This document shows, in pieces, positions 42,193 through 51,748 of a stretch of 64,000 bases of DNA. The stretch covers positions 3,534,001 through 3,598,000 of the forward strand of contig NZ_CP041638.1 in the NCBI RefSeq assembly GCF_007197775.1, read 5' to 3'. The notes beneath the pieces were generated by a model. That model was not told where the DNA came from and did not search any database. It was given only the letters and a program-made list of their open reading frames with translations. The stretch is from Thalassotalea sp. PS06 (GTDB lineage Bacteria > Pseudomonadota > Gammaproteobacteria > Enterobacterales > Alteromonadaceae). Each line of letters starts with the position of its first letter. Position 1 is the stretch's first letter. A program made the position numbers and the translations under genes.

Positions 42193-44691
42193 ATGAAATA
42201 CAACGACAAAAAACTCAGTTTCAAACTTTCGCAAATTGCCATTGCGGTGAGTTCCGCCGGATTTATTGGTAGTGCCCCGTTAGCTATGGCCGAAGAAAGT
42301 GCGCAGCAGTCGGGCATGGAAGTCATCGAAGTTACGGCTAACCGCCGAACCCAGAACATCAAAGAGGTACCTTACAATATCTCTGCAGTTTCCGGGGAAG
42401 AGCTCGAGAACAACCAAATCATCGATGCCAGCGAACTGATGCGTAATGTTGCAGGTATTACCGTGGTTGATCGCGGCTATCGCAATTCTGGTACGGTAAA
42501 TTCCATCGTTATTCGCGGTGTTAACGTCGATAGTGGTGCCAACGGTGATGTGCCATTATCTGCCGTGCCAACTGTATCTACCTATATTAATGACACGCCA
42601 ATTTATGCCAACTTCATTCTTAAAGATGTTGAGCAGGTTGAGGTTTTACGAGGCCCGCAGGGCACGTTATACGGTTCGGGATCCCTTGCAGGTACGGTAA
42701 AATACCGGATGAATCGCCCCGATACCGACGAGTTTAGTGGCAGCGTCAACTTTACCTATAGCCAAACCGATGGTTCCGAAGGCGATAATTTAAGTGGTGA
42801 TGTTGTCGTGAATATACCGCTTGGAGATAGTCTCGCATTTCGCGCAAATTTCGGAAAAATCGATAATGATGGCATCATCGATTACACCACTCTTTATGAA
42901 CTACAACCGGTAGATTATGGCAGCGGTAGTCCGTATTTCCGCGACGAAGGCCAGATGACACCGGTACCTGCTAATGGCGACATTGCAACCGGCGATCCGG
43001 TATTCACCAGCAAAGAAGACGCCGATACGGTTGATATCGATTATGGCCGGGTGGCTTTAGCATTTGAAGCAACAGACAACCTTAACTTTTTACTTTCCTA
43101 TCAATATCAAAATGACGAAATCGGCGGCCGTCGACAAGTAACACGTGGCGTGCACTGGACCGAAGAAGTTGATGGCGAACGCGTCGCCACAGAATATGGT
43201 GAATATGAAAACGGTGCGGTAGTGTTGGAGCCATCCGAGAGGGATGTATCCTTGACCTCATTAGAAATTGAATGGGATCTTGGTTTCGCAACGCTTACCT
43301 CTTCATCATCCGGGTACGAGCATGACGGCGAAGCGTTAAGCGATAACTCGGGCTTTTATGCCCAGCAAAAATGGTTCACAGGCTTGTATTATGGTGCACC
43401 TCGCCCCATTGCCATTGCAACACGCGGTTATGAAGAAGAAGCCTTTGTACAGGAATTGCGCCTGGTTTCTAACGAACGTGTCGCCAATATGGACTGGGTA
43501 GTGGGTCTCTACTACATGGACCAGGATCGTAAAGTTTATCAAGACAGTTTTATGCCAGGCTATCAGCAGTGGGCAAACGCCGCATTTGACTGGTGGGGCA
43601 TTATGGGAGATTTCGGTATGGTCTATACCGACAATGATTTCCATTATATCCGCGATGAAAGCTTTAAAGACACAGCTTTATTTGGTGAGCTTACTTATCA
43701 TTTCAGTGATGATTTTCGTGCCACATTTGGACTGCGAACCTTTAAAAATGAATCGGATAATGACACCGTGTTATCGTTGCCAATCTGGCCATTTTTAGGC
43801 GATGAACCAAGCTTTGGTGAAGACGACAGTGATACCTTGTTTAAAGCCAACGTTTCCTGGGATCTCGGCGAAGACACTATGGTCTATGCCACTATCGCCG
43901 AAGGTTATCGCCGTGGTGGTGCTAATGCTGTGCCACTTGATGGTAGCCTTGAAGAACGACCGGAATGGCAGCAATACTTCTCTGATTCAACAACCAACTA
44001 TGAATTGGGTTTAAAAGGATTCTTAGGGGATAATAACCATGGCTATACCGCCTCGTTATTCCTGATGGATTGGCAAGATCCACAGCTCAATACCGCGTCT
44101 TCCTGGGGATTCTTCACCGTGGCCAACGGCGATTCCGCCGAAACTTCTGGTCTGGAATTAGAACTACAGGGCTATCTAGGTGATGACCTGCGTTATGTGT
44201 TTGGTTATGCCTACGTCAACGCCGAACTCACTGGAGATTTCTTAACGCCATCGCCGGTATGGGTAGAAGACCCATTATCGATAACAGCAAAAGACGGCGA
44301 ACGGTTACCTTTATCACCGGAGCATACCTTCAGTTTTAGTCTGGATTACACCTATAGTCTGGATAACGGTTGGTACTGGATAACCAACGCGAATATGTAT
44401 TATCAGTCGGACTCTTTGAACTGGTACGGCGATGTAAGTGGTCCAAACGCCAACTCTCGCCAGACAGAAATCGATAGCTTTAGCCTGTTCAATGCCAGCA
44501 CGCGCCTAAGCACAGAAAACTGGGATATCAGTTTGTATGTGAAGAACATTACCAATGAAGAAGGGGTAACCGGGGTTATTACCCAGGGCCATATGGGCAC
44601 CGACCCGAGTGAAAACTTCTATGGGAATTCTTCGAAAGACTACATTAGCTTACCGCGCACTATCGGTGTGTCAGCAACCTACCGTTTCTAA
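42193..44691 (+). CDS. TonB-dependent receptor
   Basis: An 832-residue outer-membrane receptor: signal peptide ending APLAMA near residue 32, TonB-box-like MEVIEVTAN at about 40, a plug domain (VPYNISAVSGEELENNQI, IVIRGVNVD, LRGPQGTLYGSGSLAGTVKY) to about 180, then a 22-strand-type barrel ending with the aromatic terminus SATYRF. It belongs to the type common in marine Alteromonadales and sphingomonads for carbohydrate, peptide or aromatic scavenging. A strong terminator follows, so it ends the unit with the C-N hydrolase 67 bases upstream. Confidence 0.93.
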   Translation: MKYNDKKLSFKLSQIAIAVSSAGFIGSAPLAMAEESAQQSGMEVIEVTANRRTQNIKEVPYNISAVSGEELENNQIIDASELMRNVAGITVVDRGYRNSGTVNSIVIRGVNVDSGANGDVPLSAVPTVSTYINDTPIYANFILKDVEQVEVLRGPQGTLYGSGSLAGTVKYRMNRPDTDEFSGSVNFTYSQTDGSEGDNLSGDVVVNIPLGDSLAFRANFGKIDNDGIIDYTTLYELQPVDYGSGSPYFRDEGQMTPVPANGDIATGDPVFTSKEDADTVDIDYGRVALAFEATDNLNFLLSYQYQNDEIGGRRQVTRGVHWTEEVDGERVATEYGEYENGAVVLEPSERDVSLTSLEIEWDLGFATLTSSSSGYEHDGEALSDNSGFYAQQKWFTGLYYGAPRPIAIATRGYEEEAFVQELRLVSNERVANMDWVVGLYYMDQDRKVYQDSFMPGYQQWANAAFDWWGIMGDFGMVYTDNDFHYIRDESFKDTALFGELTYHFSDDFRATFGLRTFKNESDNDTVLSLPIWPFLGDEPSFGEDDSDTLFKANVSWDLGEDTMVYATIAEGYRRGGANAVPLDGSLEERPEWQQYFSDSTTNYELGLKGFLGDNNHGYTASLFLMDWQDPQLNTASSWGFFTVANGDSAETSGLELELQGYLGDDLRYVFGYAYVNAELTGDFLTPSPVWVEDPLSITAKDGERLPLSPEHTFSFSLDYTYSLDNGWYWITNANMYYQSDSLNWYGDVSGPNANSRQTEIDSFSLFNASTRLSTENWDISLYVKNITNEEGVTGVITQGHMGTDPSENFYGNSSKDYISLPRTIGVSATYRF

Positions 44692-44710
44692 ATTCGGTAG
44701 AAAGGTATCA

Positions 44711-44738
44711 AAGAGCCAGTTTTACTGGCTCTTTTTTT
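44711..44738 (+). terminator. TonB receptor terminator
   Basis: AAGAGCCAG (44711-44719) pairs perfectly with CTGGCTCTT (44725-44733) around TTTTA and continues into a T-run. Confidence 0.93.
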
Positions 44739-44812
44739 ATCATCCAAAGAAAGCAACTATTCCCATGCTAAAGCTACTTAGTTAAAGTAGTTAAAAAAAC
44801 AGCGATTTCGAA

Positions 44813-46456
44813 ATGACTTCAACTTCTGCTAACGCCAATTCCAATTGCAGCAATGACCAAGCTAAGCGAGAATACCAGCTCGACGATATCTGGCATTTGA
44901 TCAATCAAAGAGCCGCAGATGCAGCCCTTCAATCCCTGAATACCTATACCAGCAAATATCCCGATTATGATCACGGTTGGTTTGCATTCAGCTTTCTGTT
45001 ATTTCAGTTAAAAAGAGCAGAGTCGTCGTTAGAATGTATTGATAAAGCCATCGCCTTGTCACCGACATGCAGCGATTGGCGTATCCATCGAGCCCATGTA
45101 TTGTGGTTGCAAAATCGTCTTAAAGAAGGCCAAGAAGAGCTGGCGAAACTAGTTTCTCTCCCCGACTCGAAACAACTATTAGTAGAACTTGCCAGCGTCA
45201 GTAATAAGCTCAGCGACTATTCGATGGCAGAAAAAACCTATCTGGCGCTTCTGAACATCGAAAATCAACCACAAGCCAGAGCCCAACTGTTTTTCAACCT
45301 GGCCTCGGTGCAAAGGTATCTTGGCAAACTTTCCGAATCAGAACAAAATCTGAACCAGGCAATTGAACTCAATACTTTAGATACTGAAGCGATTCTGCTT
45401 CGCTCAAGTTTAAAAAAACAAACCCTCGATAGTAATCATGTGGCGTCGTTACAGGGCTTATTGACGACCAACAAACTCAATCCATTGCAAACTTCACAAC
45501 TTTGCTACAGCCTGGCGAAAGAGTTAGAGGACTTGCAGCAATATGATGCTAGCTTTGATTATCTGGCAAAGGGTGCGGACAGCAGAAGATCTACACTTCG
45601 TTATCAGGTAGAAGGCGATATCGAAGCCCTGGCAGCAATTAGAGACACATTTGATAGTCAATACTTTCAGCAAAAGTCTAAGGAAAATGCTCAGTTAGAA
45701 CAACCTGCAGATTGCACCCCTATATTCATTTTTGGACTTCCCCGAACCGGTTCTACGTTAATAGAGCGGATCCTCAGTGGTCACTCTGAGGTGACCAGTG
45801 CCGGGGAGCTAAACCATTTTTCCTGGCAATTTATGCAGCAGATAACGAAGCAATTTAATACCAAGCCAGAGAATAAAACCGCCACAATTGGATACTCAAA
45901 ACGCCTTGATTTATCCGGACTGGCAAACGGTTATTTAGAATCGACGCGGCCATTTTGGAAGAACCAACGATATTTCATTGATAAATTGCCATTAAACTCT
46001 CTCAATGCCGGCCTTATCAGAGGCGCATTACCACAAGCAAAAATGATTCTCGTACAGCGCCATCCTATGGATACCTGTTACGCCATCTATAAACATTTAT
46101 TCACCCAGGGCTATCCATTCTCTTATTGTCTAAATGAGCTCGGCCAATACTACATTGCCCATCATAAATTAATGCAGCACTGGATACAGGAAATGGGGGA
46201 GGCAATATACCAGGTACGCTATGAAGATTTACTTGCGGCGTCACAAGTGCAAACCAAAAACATGTTAGCCTATTGCGGATTAGATTTTCAGCCACAATGT
46301 ATGGCGTTTGAAAAAAACCATCAGGCCAGCACAACCGCCAGCGCCAGTCAGGTTCGACAGGGGCTGTACAAAGATTCACTGGCAAAGTGGCGAAACTATG
46401 AGAAACAGCTGGCACCGTTATTGGAACAATTACAGCAAGCTGGTATTGAGATTTAA
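44813..46456 (+). CDS. TPR-repeat sulfotransferase family protein
   Basis: A 547-residue protein. Residues about 20-280 are tetratricopeptide-like helical repeats (GWFAFSFLLFQLKRAESSLECI; FFNLASVQRYLGKLSESEQN). Residues 300-545 form a P-loop sulfotransferase domain with the PAPS-binding loop IFIFGLPRTGSTLIERIL and the 3'-phosphate region LVQRHPMDTCYAIYK. Proteins of this layout are frequent next to TonB receptors in marine bacteria, but their acceptors are unknown. It is separated from the receptor gene by a terminator and so has its own promoter. Confidence 0.88.
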   Translation: MTSTSANANSNCSNDQAKREYQLDDIWHLINQRAADAALQSLNTYTSKYPDYDHGWFAFSFLLFQLKRAESSLECIDKAIALSPTCSDWRIHRAHVLWLQNRLKEGQEELAKLVSLPDSKQLLVELASVSNKLSDYSMAEKTYLALLNIENQPQARAQLFFNLASVQRYLGKLSESEQNLNQAIELNTLDTEAILLRSSLKKQTLDSNHVASLQGLLTTNKLNPLQTSQLCYSLAKELEDLQQYDASFDYLAKGADSRRSTLRYQVEGDIEALAAIRDTFDSQYFQQKSKENAQLEQPADCTPIFIFGLPRTGSTLIERILSGHSEVTSAGELNHFSWQFMQQITKQFNTKPENKTATIGYSKRLDLSGLANGYLESTRPFWKNQRYFIDKLPLNSLNAGLIRGALPQAKMILVQRHPMDTCYAIYKHLFTQGYPFSYCLNELGQYYIAHHKLMQHWIQEMGEAIYQVRYEDLLAASQVQTKNMLAYCGLDFQPQCMAFEKNHQASTTASASQVRQGLYKDSLAKWRNYEKQLAPLLEQLQQAGIEI

Positions 46457-46533
46457 ACACTCCGCCTATTTTTGCTTAAGTCGTTGAATTTAAATATGAT
46501 GACCCCATCTGGATAATTTTAAGGACGATACTC

Positions 46534-47784
46534 TTGATTAATGAAGTACAAACCTGGCTGGTTGAGCAGGGCTTACCGGCCACTTATGTAGAACCTGTAT
46601 CCCTTGGTGTTGGCATTGTCATTCTTGCAGCATTATGTTGGATAGGTTTTTATATCGCGCGCCATCAGGTGTTAAATTTTGTCCATAAACTGGTCAGTAA
46701 AAGTGCCAATAAGTGGGACGATTTATTAATACAGCACGCGGTATTCAGTCGCATTGCCTGGTTGGTTCCAATTACCATCTTACTTATCCTAAGCCCTATA
46801 TTTATTCGCCAAAACCCTATCTTGCTGAATTTTTTACAGGTTTTTGCCAAAGTAGCCTTGGCTCTGCAGATCGCAAGAAGTGTGAGTTCCTTACTCAACG
46901 TAACTAATACGGCGTTTCAGAAATCCAGTAACCAAAAATATCTGCCGTTGAATGCAACCATTCAGGTCCTTAAATTAGCGGTTTATCTGGTAGCCATTAT
47001 TCTGGCGATTGCTACGGTCGTTGACAAATCACCGATTTATCTTCTCAGCGGTTTAGGTGCATTAACCGCCGTACTGCTATTGGTGTTTCAGGATACTATC
47101 AAAGGCCTGGTGGCCAGCGTGCAGATCTCGGCCAATAAAATGGTGGCGCCTGGAGACTGGATTGAAATGCCTCAATATGGAGCAGATGGCGACGTACAGG
47201 AAATTGCCTTAAATACGGTAAAGGTAAAAAACTGGGACAATACGGTAACTACCATTCCAACCTATGCGCTGATCAGTGAATCCTTTAAAAACTGGCGAGG
47301 AATGACAGCATCTGGCGGCCGCCGTATCAAACGTTGTATCCAGATTGATTTAAACAGTATTCATTTTTGCTCGGCAGATTTACTGGACAACCTATCAAAG
47401 CTGGAGCTACTACAACCGTATCTGAAACAAAAACATGATGAAGTTTCGGCGTATAATCAGCAAAAAGGCGAGCAAAGTGAAAGCAATCCAAATTTAAGAA
47501 AGTTGACCAATATCGGAACATTTAGAGCCTATATCACCGCATATTTGCAAAATCATCCGAAAGTACATTCCGATATGACCTGCATGGTCAGGCAGTTGAA
47601 ACCTAGTGAGACTGGCGTTTCATTAGAACTTTATTTCTTTAGTAATGACACCAACTGGGTGAACTATGAAGGGATTCAGGCCGATGTGTTTGATCACTTG
47701 TTTGCCATCGCGCCATTATTTGAATTACGGATCTTCCAGAACCCAACCGGTTATGACTGGCACCATGCTTTACGCCAGTCATAA
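46534..47784 (+). CDS. MscS family mechanosensitive channel
   Basis: A 416-residue membrane protein. The start is a TTG, fixed by AAGGA 8 bases upstream; the nearby ATG is out of frame. It has about four N-terminal helices, then the pore helix (IYLLSGLGALTAVLLLVFQDTIKGLVA) and the soluble MscS beta domain with VAPGDWIEM and VKVKNWDNTVTTIPTYAL. It is of the YbdG/mini-MscS length class and should release solutes on hypo-osmotic shock. It is convergent with tesB, 12 bases apart. Confidence 0.88.
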   Translation: MINEVQTWLVEQGLPATYVEPVSLGVGIVILAALCWIGFYIARHQVLNFVHKLVSKSANKWDDLLIQHAVFSRIAWLVPITILLILSPIFIRQNPILLNFLQVFAKVALALQIARSVSSLLNVTNTAFQKSSNQKYLPLNATIQVLKLAVYLVAIILAIATVVDKSPIYLLSGLGALTAVLLLVFQDTIKGLVASVQISANKMVAPGDWIEMPQYGADGDVQEIALNTVKVKNWDNTVTTIPTYALISESFKNWRGMTASGGRRIKRCIQIDLNSIHFCSADLLDNLSKLELLQPYLKQKHDEVSAYNQQKGEQSESNPNLRKLTNIGTFRAYITAYLQNHPKVHSDMTCMVRQLKPSETGVSLELYFFSNDTNWVNYEGIQADVFDHLFAIAPLFELRIFQNPTGYDWHHALRQS

Positions 47785-47796
47785 CGATTACCAGCT

Positions 47797-48654
47797 CTAA
47801 TATTGGCGAATAACCCCTTCTTGGATCGTCGAGGCTACTAATCGGCCTTGGCGATCAAAAATCTTTCCTCGCACTAAGCCTCTGCCGCCACTCGCTGACG
47901 GGCTATCAATATCATATAGTAACCAGTCGTCAAAACGAAACGGGCGATGAAACCACATCGCATGGTCAATGGTGGCAATCTGAAAATCTTTCGACCAGAT
48001 GTTCTTACCATGGGGATGAACCGAGGTTGGCAGGAAATTGTAATCGGAAGCATAACCGAGCACATATCGGTGAATTCTTGGGTCATCACCTAAATCTCCC
48101 TTAGCTCGCATCCAGACCTGATTGCGACCTTCTGAAATTTCCGGATTTAGCCAGTCATACTCTTTTACTGGCCTAAATTCTATTGGTCGCTCAGCAAAAA
48201 CCGTAGCATGCAGATGCTCTGGAATGTAAGGCTTATATTTAAGCTGCAGCTCATGCAGACCTTGCAACTCTTCTGGTTGCACAACATCAGGCATCTCATC
48301 CTGATGTTCGAAGCCCTCTTCTTCAATTTGGAACGAGGCCATCATGTTATAAATGATTTTTCCGTTTTGCATAGCTTGGACTCTGCGGGTGCTAAAGCTT
48401 TTACCATCGCGGGTAATATCAACCATGTAAGATATGGGTTTGCTGGCATCCCCGGGTCTGAGGAAATAGCAGTGAAATGAATGCAGGTTTCTTTCATCAT
48501 TAATGGTTTGTTTAGCTGCAGATAGAGCCTGACCAATCACCTGACCGCCAAAAACTGCTTTGAAACCTAAATCCTGGCTTTGACCCAAAAACAAATTGGT
48601 ATCCAGTTTTTCTAAACTTAGTAATCCCAATAACTCAGTTAATACTTTGCTCAT
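47797..48654 (-). CDS. tesB: acyl-CoA thioesterase II
   Basis: A 285-residue double hot-dog protein. LSLEKLDTNLFLGQSQDLG, VFGGQVIGQALSAA, SFHCYFLRPGD and RDGKSFSTRRVQAMQ mark the first hot-dog, and LGYASDYNFLPT followed by DHAMWFHRPFRFDDWLLYD the second, including the catalytic Asp. It cleaves medium and long acyl-CoA. It is probably monocistronic. Confidence 0.95.
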   Translation of the reverse strand: MSKVLTELLGLLSLEKLDTNLFLGQSQDLGFKAVFGGQVIGQALSAAKQTINDERNLHSFHCYFLRPGDASKPISYMVDITRDGKSFSTRRVQAMQNGKIIYNMMASFQIEEEGFEHQDEMPDVVQPEELQGLHELQLKYKPYIPEHLHATVFAERPIEFRPVKEYDWLNPEISEGRNQVWMRAKGDLGDDPRIHRYVLGYASDYNFLPTSVHPHGKNIWSKDFQIATIDHAMWFHRPFRFDDWLLYDIDSPSASGGRGLVRGKIFDRQGRLVASTIQEGVIRQY

Positions 48655-48887
48655 TCACCTTTCCTAATGTGGTCAGCTCTTAACAGTTAAATTCTACACG
48701 TCCCCCCAATCAATTGCATGATATAGCGATACAAAGGTGTACATCTGGGTTACAAATTTTAACAACCTATCAACAAACGAGCGCTTTGGATCAAAAAAAA
48801 CACATTTTTTTAAAATTTTTTCACGTGTTATTTCAAGTACTTGAGAATTATTTATTAGCTTTGTTAAAAAATAATTGCATAAAGGGG

Positions 48888-48915
48888 TTTACACAAGAGA
48901 TTCGATCCATATAAT
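48888..48915 (+). promoter_or_regulatory. promoter of the c-di-GMP riboswitch transcript
   Basis: TTTACA (48888-48893) and a perfect TATAAT (48910-48915) with a 16-base spacer. The expected start, near 48922, falls just before the aptamer. Confidence 0.7.
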
Positions 48916-48929
48916 AACAATCAAGAGCT

Positions 48930-49050
48930 GACAAGCTCGTCCAAGGCAAACCTAGTGAAAGCTAGGGACGCAAAGTTACCGGTCTAAGGGTAATTAATTT
49001 ATATAAGTTCATGGTATAAATTAGTTATTTATGACAGCGGGACCGCCGAG
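48930..49050 (+). promoter_or_regulatory. cyclic di-GMP-I (GEMM-I) riboswitch aptamer
   Basis: The GEMM-I conserved string elements are present in order: AAGGCAAACC (48943-48952), a GAAA tetraloop stem CCTAGT-GAAA-GCTAGG, GGACGCAAAG (48965-48974), CCGGTCTAA (48979-48987), a long AT-rich P3 stem, and ATGACAGCGGGACCGCCGA (49031-49049). The sequence and spacing match the class that binds c-di-GMP through the first G-rich strand and the terminal GCGGG/CCGC region. It reads on the plus strand with its own promoter. Downstream no known gene exists: a convergent gene begins its 3' end at 49503. Confidence 0.92.
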
Positions 49051-49059
49051 TAAGAAATA

Positions 49060-49200
49060 GTGGGGGCTTTTCCTATAAAGCGTAACCTGTCTATCGATTG
49101 TGTAACTTTGCGCGCCTTGTCTTATCTTAATTCAACATTGTCTCTTCTAAAAAAATTCTTTATTCCAAACCAATTCATAAAATATTTTTACTCTCTGTAA
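49060..49200 (+). CDS. possible 46-aa peptide behind the riboswitch
   Basis: A GTG-started open frame begins 10 bases after the aptamer and runs 46 codons to TAA. Its predicted product is hydrophobic and basic towards the end (LLKKFFIPNQFIKYFYSL). There is no good ribosome-binding site and the length is not significant in AT-rich DNA. A longer non-coding transcript is equally possible. Reported because it is the only frame placed directly behind the riboswitch. Confidence 0.2.
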   Translation: MGAFPIKRNLSIDCVTLRALSYLNSTLSLLKKFFIPNQFIKYFYSL

Positions 49201-49341
49201 ACTTGTTCGTTTTTTGAGCGATCTTGCGTGGTAATTTATTCCAGATCTATTGATGACTAAGTTCCGACGTTATAAACAAAGTACACGCACAAGTGCATTG
49301 CCCACACAAACAAGGGGCTGGGTTATGTCGAACGAAGGTTT

Positions 49342-49445
49342 ATACCAATCACATTAATATAGAATGACTATATCAATGAAATCTATGTTGTAACTGAACC
49401 TCGGCCCTAACTCTGAGTTGTGCACAAACTTAGTGGGATTGGTAT
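49342..49445. repeat. 104-bp element with ATACCAATC / GATTGGTAT ends
   Basis: ATACCAATC (49342-49350) and its exact complement GATTGGTAT (49437-49445) flank about 86 bases with no gene. Single ATACCAAT words also occur in intergenic DNA at 23453, 32006, 51742 and 60310. It looks like a miniature repeat element dispersed in this genome. Confidence 0.6.
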
Positions 49446-49502
49446 TATTGTTTGCAGCTAAATGCCCGACGATTTCTCGCCGGGCATACAATGGTAGGTA
49501 AA

Positions 49503-51272
49503 CTAGTTAATTTTCTTAGAAACGATGTACTCATCGATAAGCTCTTCTAATAACGATAATGGCACCGAACCATTTTTTAGAACTTCGTCGTGGAATTCAC
49601 GAATATCAAAATCAGCACCTAACTCATTCTCGGCTTTTGTCCGAAGCTCTTTTATTTTGATTTCACCCAGCTTATAAGACAGTGCCTGTGCGGGCCATGA
49701 AATATAACGGTCAATTTCGGTTCTGACATTGTGTAACGACAATGCGGTATTACTCGCCAGGAAATCCATTGCTTTATCTCGCGACCATCCCATGCTGTGC
49801 ATTCCGGTATCGACAACCAATCTAGCCGCTCGCCACATTTCATAAGTCAGACGACCAAAATCTGAATAAGGGTCTTGATAAAACCCGGCTTCAATTCCCA
49901 GGTATTCACTATATAGTCCCCAACCCTCGCCAAAGGCGGAAATATAGGTTTGTTGACGAAAGCTTGGAACATTTTCCATTTCTCTGGCAATTGAACCCTG
50001 CAAGTGATGGCCAGGTACTGCCTCATGCAATGTCAAAGCTTCTAATACATATAAAGGGCGCCTGTCTAAAGCATAAGTATTGACCCAATATTCGCCTGGT
50101 TGATCATCACGGCTTGGGCCGGAGTATCTGCCGGTCGTATATTTGGGCGCAATGCTGGCCGGTACTGGCACGACACCATAAGGTGTGCGGGGTAGGGTTT
50201 TAAATAACGCCGGAAGTTGAGCATCCATTTTTTTTGCTATATAAGATGCTTCTTTGAGAAGCTCTTCAGCAGACGTAGCGTAGAACTGCGGATCCGTTCG
50301 TAGAAAATCAACGAACTGGGCAAAGTCTCCATCAAATTTTACCGATTCAATAATCGCTTCCATTTCAGCTCGAATACGGGCTACTTCCTCCAGCCCAATC
50401 TGATGAATCTGCTCCGCGGTTAAATTTAGCGTGGTGTAGTATTCAATGCGATTCTGATAGAACGCGTCACCATCAGGCAATGATGTAGCGGCAATATTCT
50501 TTCGTGCATTGGGAATATATTCGCCGACCATAAAGTCATAAAATTCTTGATAGGTAGGATTCATTACTTCAGTGATAGTTTTTTCGGCATCTGCCTGAAG
50601 ACGCTCACGTGTTGATTTATCGAAATGATCTGGGAATTGTTTAAACGGACGATAAAAAGGGCTGTGAGCTGCATCATCAACGATAAACGCACTGATACTG
50701 TCTTCGAATCCTTTTAACACTACCTGTGGCTGGGTTCGACCAGTTTCTAATCCAAGCTTCATCCAATACATCTGCTGATCAAAATAGGTCGGCATGTAGT
50801 TTAATCGTTGCAGATAAAGCTGATAATCTTCGACCGTTTTGAATGCGGAACGATCGACCATGTATGGTAAATAGGCATGAAAACCGGCCTCTGCAGTTAG
50901 CGGAATGTAGTGCTCTTTGAATCGATAGTTATCGATATCATTGTTTAATTTGTACAGCAAAATAGTCTGATTAATGCGGTTATCTAACGACAATGCGTCG
51001 CTATCAATCGCAGCGAGTCGATCTCTTAAAGCAATATTCTCCTGATACTGTGATTTCAGTGCCTGTGGTGAGACATCATAGTAAAGTTTCTCACTGTCCT
51101 TTTTGAACGGATTCAAGCTATCCTGATATTCCTGCTCATCATCAATGAGTTGCTGTAACTGTTTATCTGCTTCACTATGTTCCTGCTCATTATCATGTTT
51201 ATTTTGATTAACGCTACACGCTGTCAAACTGATAGTCAGCGCCAATATCATTAAAGAATTTGCTATCTTCAC
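49503..51272 (-). CDS. DUF885 family lipoprotein (putative metal-dependent peptidase)
   Basis: A 589-residue lipoprotein: the lipobox LTAC at residues 16-19 follows a short hydrophobic signal. LTLHEAVPGHHLQGSIA near residue 410 carries an HExxxxHH-type zinc motif characteristic of DUF885, and YISAFGEGWGLYSEYLG follows with the likely third Glu ligand. The family is related to M2/M3-like gluzincins and is often seen with peptide use. The cellular role is not established. It is followed by the DUF523 gene 12 bases upstream on the same strand. Confidence 0.88.
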   Translation of the reverse strand: MKIANSLMILALTISLTACSVNQNKHDNEQEHSEADKQLQQLIDDEQEYQDSLNPFKKDSEKLYYDVSPQALKSQYQENIALRDRLAAIDSDALSLDNRINQTILLYKLNNDIDNYRFKEHYIPLTAEAGFHAYLPYMVDRSAFKTVEDYQLYLQRLNYMPTYFDQQMYWMKLGLETGRTQPQVVLKGFEDSISAFIVDDAAHSPFYRPFKQFPDHFDKSTRERLQADAEKTITEVMNPTYQEFYDFMVGEYIPNARKNIAATSLPDGDAFYQNRIEYYTTLNLTAEQIHQIGLEEVARIRAEMEAIIESVKFDGDFAQFVDFLRTDPQFYATSAEELLKEASYIAKKMDAQLPALFKTLPRTPYGVVPVPASIAPKYTTGRYSGPSRDDQPGEYWVNTYALDRRPLYVLEALTLHEAVPGHHLQGSIAREMENVPSFRQQTYISAFGEGWGLYSEYLGIEAGFYQDPYSDFGRLTYEMWRAARLVVDTGMHSMGWSRDKAMDFLASNTALSLHNVRTEIDRYISWPAQALSYKLGEIKIKELRTKAENELGADFDIREFHDEVLKNGSVPLSLLEELIDEYIVSKKIN

Positions 51273-51284
51273 AGGCTTACCTTT

Positions 51285-51737
51285 TTATTGATTAACCCGA
51301 AGGATCAGTTGCTCAACCGATTCTTCGCTAAATACATCTATACCATGCTGGCTCAGCAACTTGGCTGTTACCCCCATTCCGCGTACTTTAGTGCCCGAAA
51401 AGGTGCCATCATAAATCATCCGTCCGCCGCAGGATGGTGAGAATTCTTTTAGCAATGCATAGCGGATATTATGTTGCTGGCATAATCGCAGAGCCTCATT
51501 GGCACCGCGTTTAAATTGCTCAGTTACATTATTTCCGAATTCATCAAAGACTAAATCCTTTGATTGCTCAGCACGAGCCCGTGGCACGGATAAGCCACCG
51601 GCAACTTCAGGGCATATCACTACTAATCGACCCTCGTCTTTCCATGTCTGCAATTGCGGATGCATCAAGCTTTTGCTTTCGCCATCGTAGCGAACCTTGT
51701 TACCAAGAAAGCAGCTGCTAATCAGAATTTTTTCCAT
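51285..51737 (-). CDS. DUF523 family protein
   Basis: A 150-residue protein with the DUF523 pattern: KILISSCFLGNKVRYDG at the start, VICPEVAGGLSVPRARAE, and EFSPSCGGRMIYDGTFSG near residue 100. The conserved Cys residues (SSCFLG, CPEVAGG, SPSCGG) suggest a metal or Fe-S site; function is unknown. It lies between the DUF885 and antiporter genes on the same strand, 11 bases from the latter. Confidence 0.9.
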   Translation of the reverse strand: MEKILISSCFLGNKVRYDGESKSLMHPQLQTWKDEGRLVVICPEVAGGLSVPRARAEQSKDLVFDEFGNNVTEQFKRGANEALRLCQQHNIRYALLKEFSPSCGGRMIYDGTFSGTKVRGMGVTAKLLSQHGIDVFSEESVEQLILRVNQ

Positions 51738-51748
51738 GCTTATACCAA

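Noticed and set aside
49253..49357. 34-codon ATG frame behind the c-di-GMP riboswitch
   Set aside because: It has no ribosome-binding site and its 3' end runs into the ATACCAATC repeat element, so it is likely chance.
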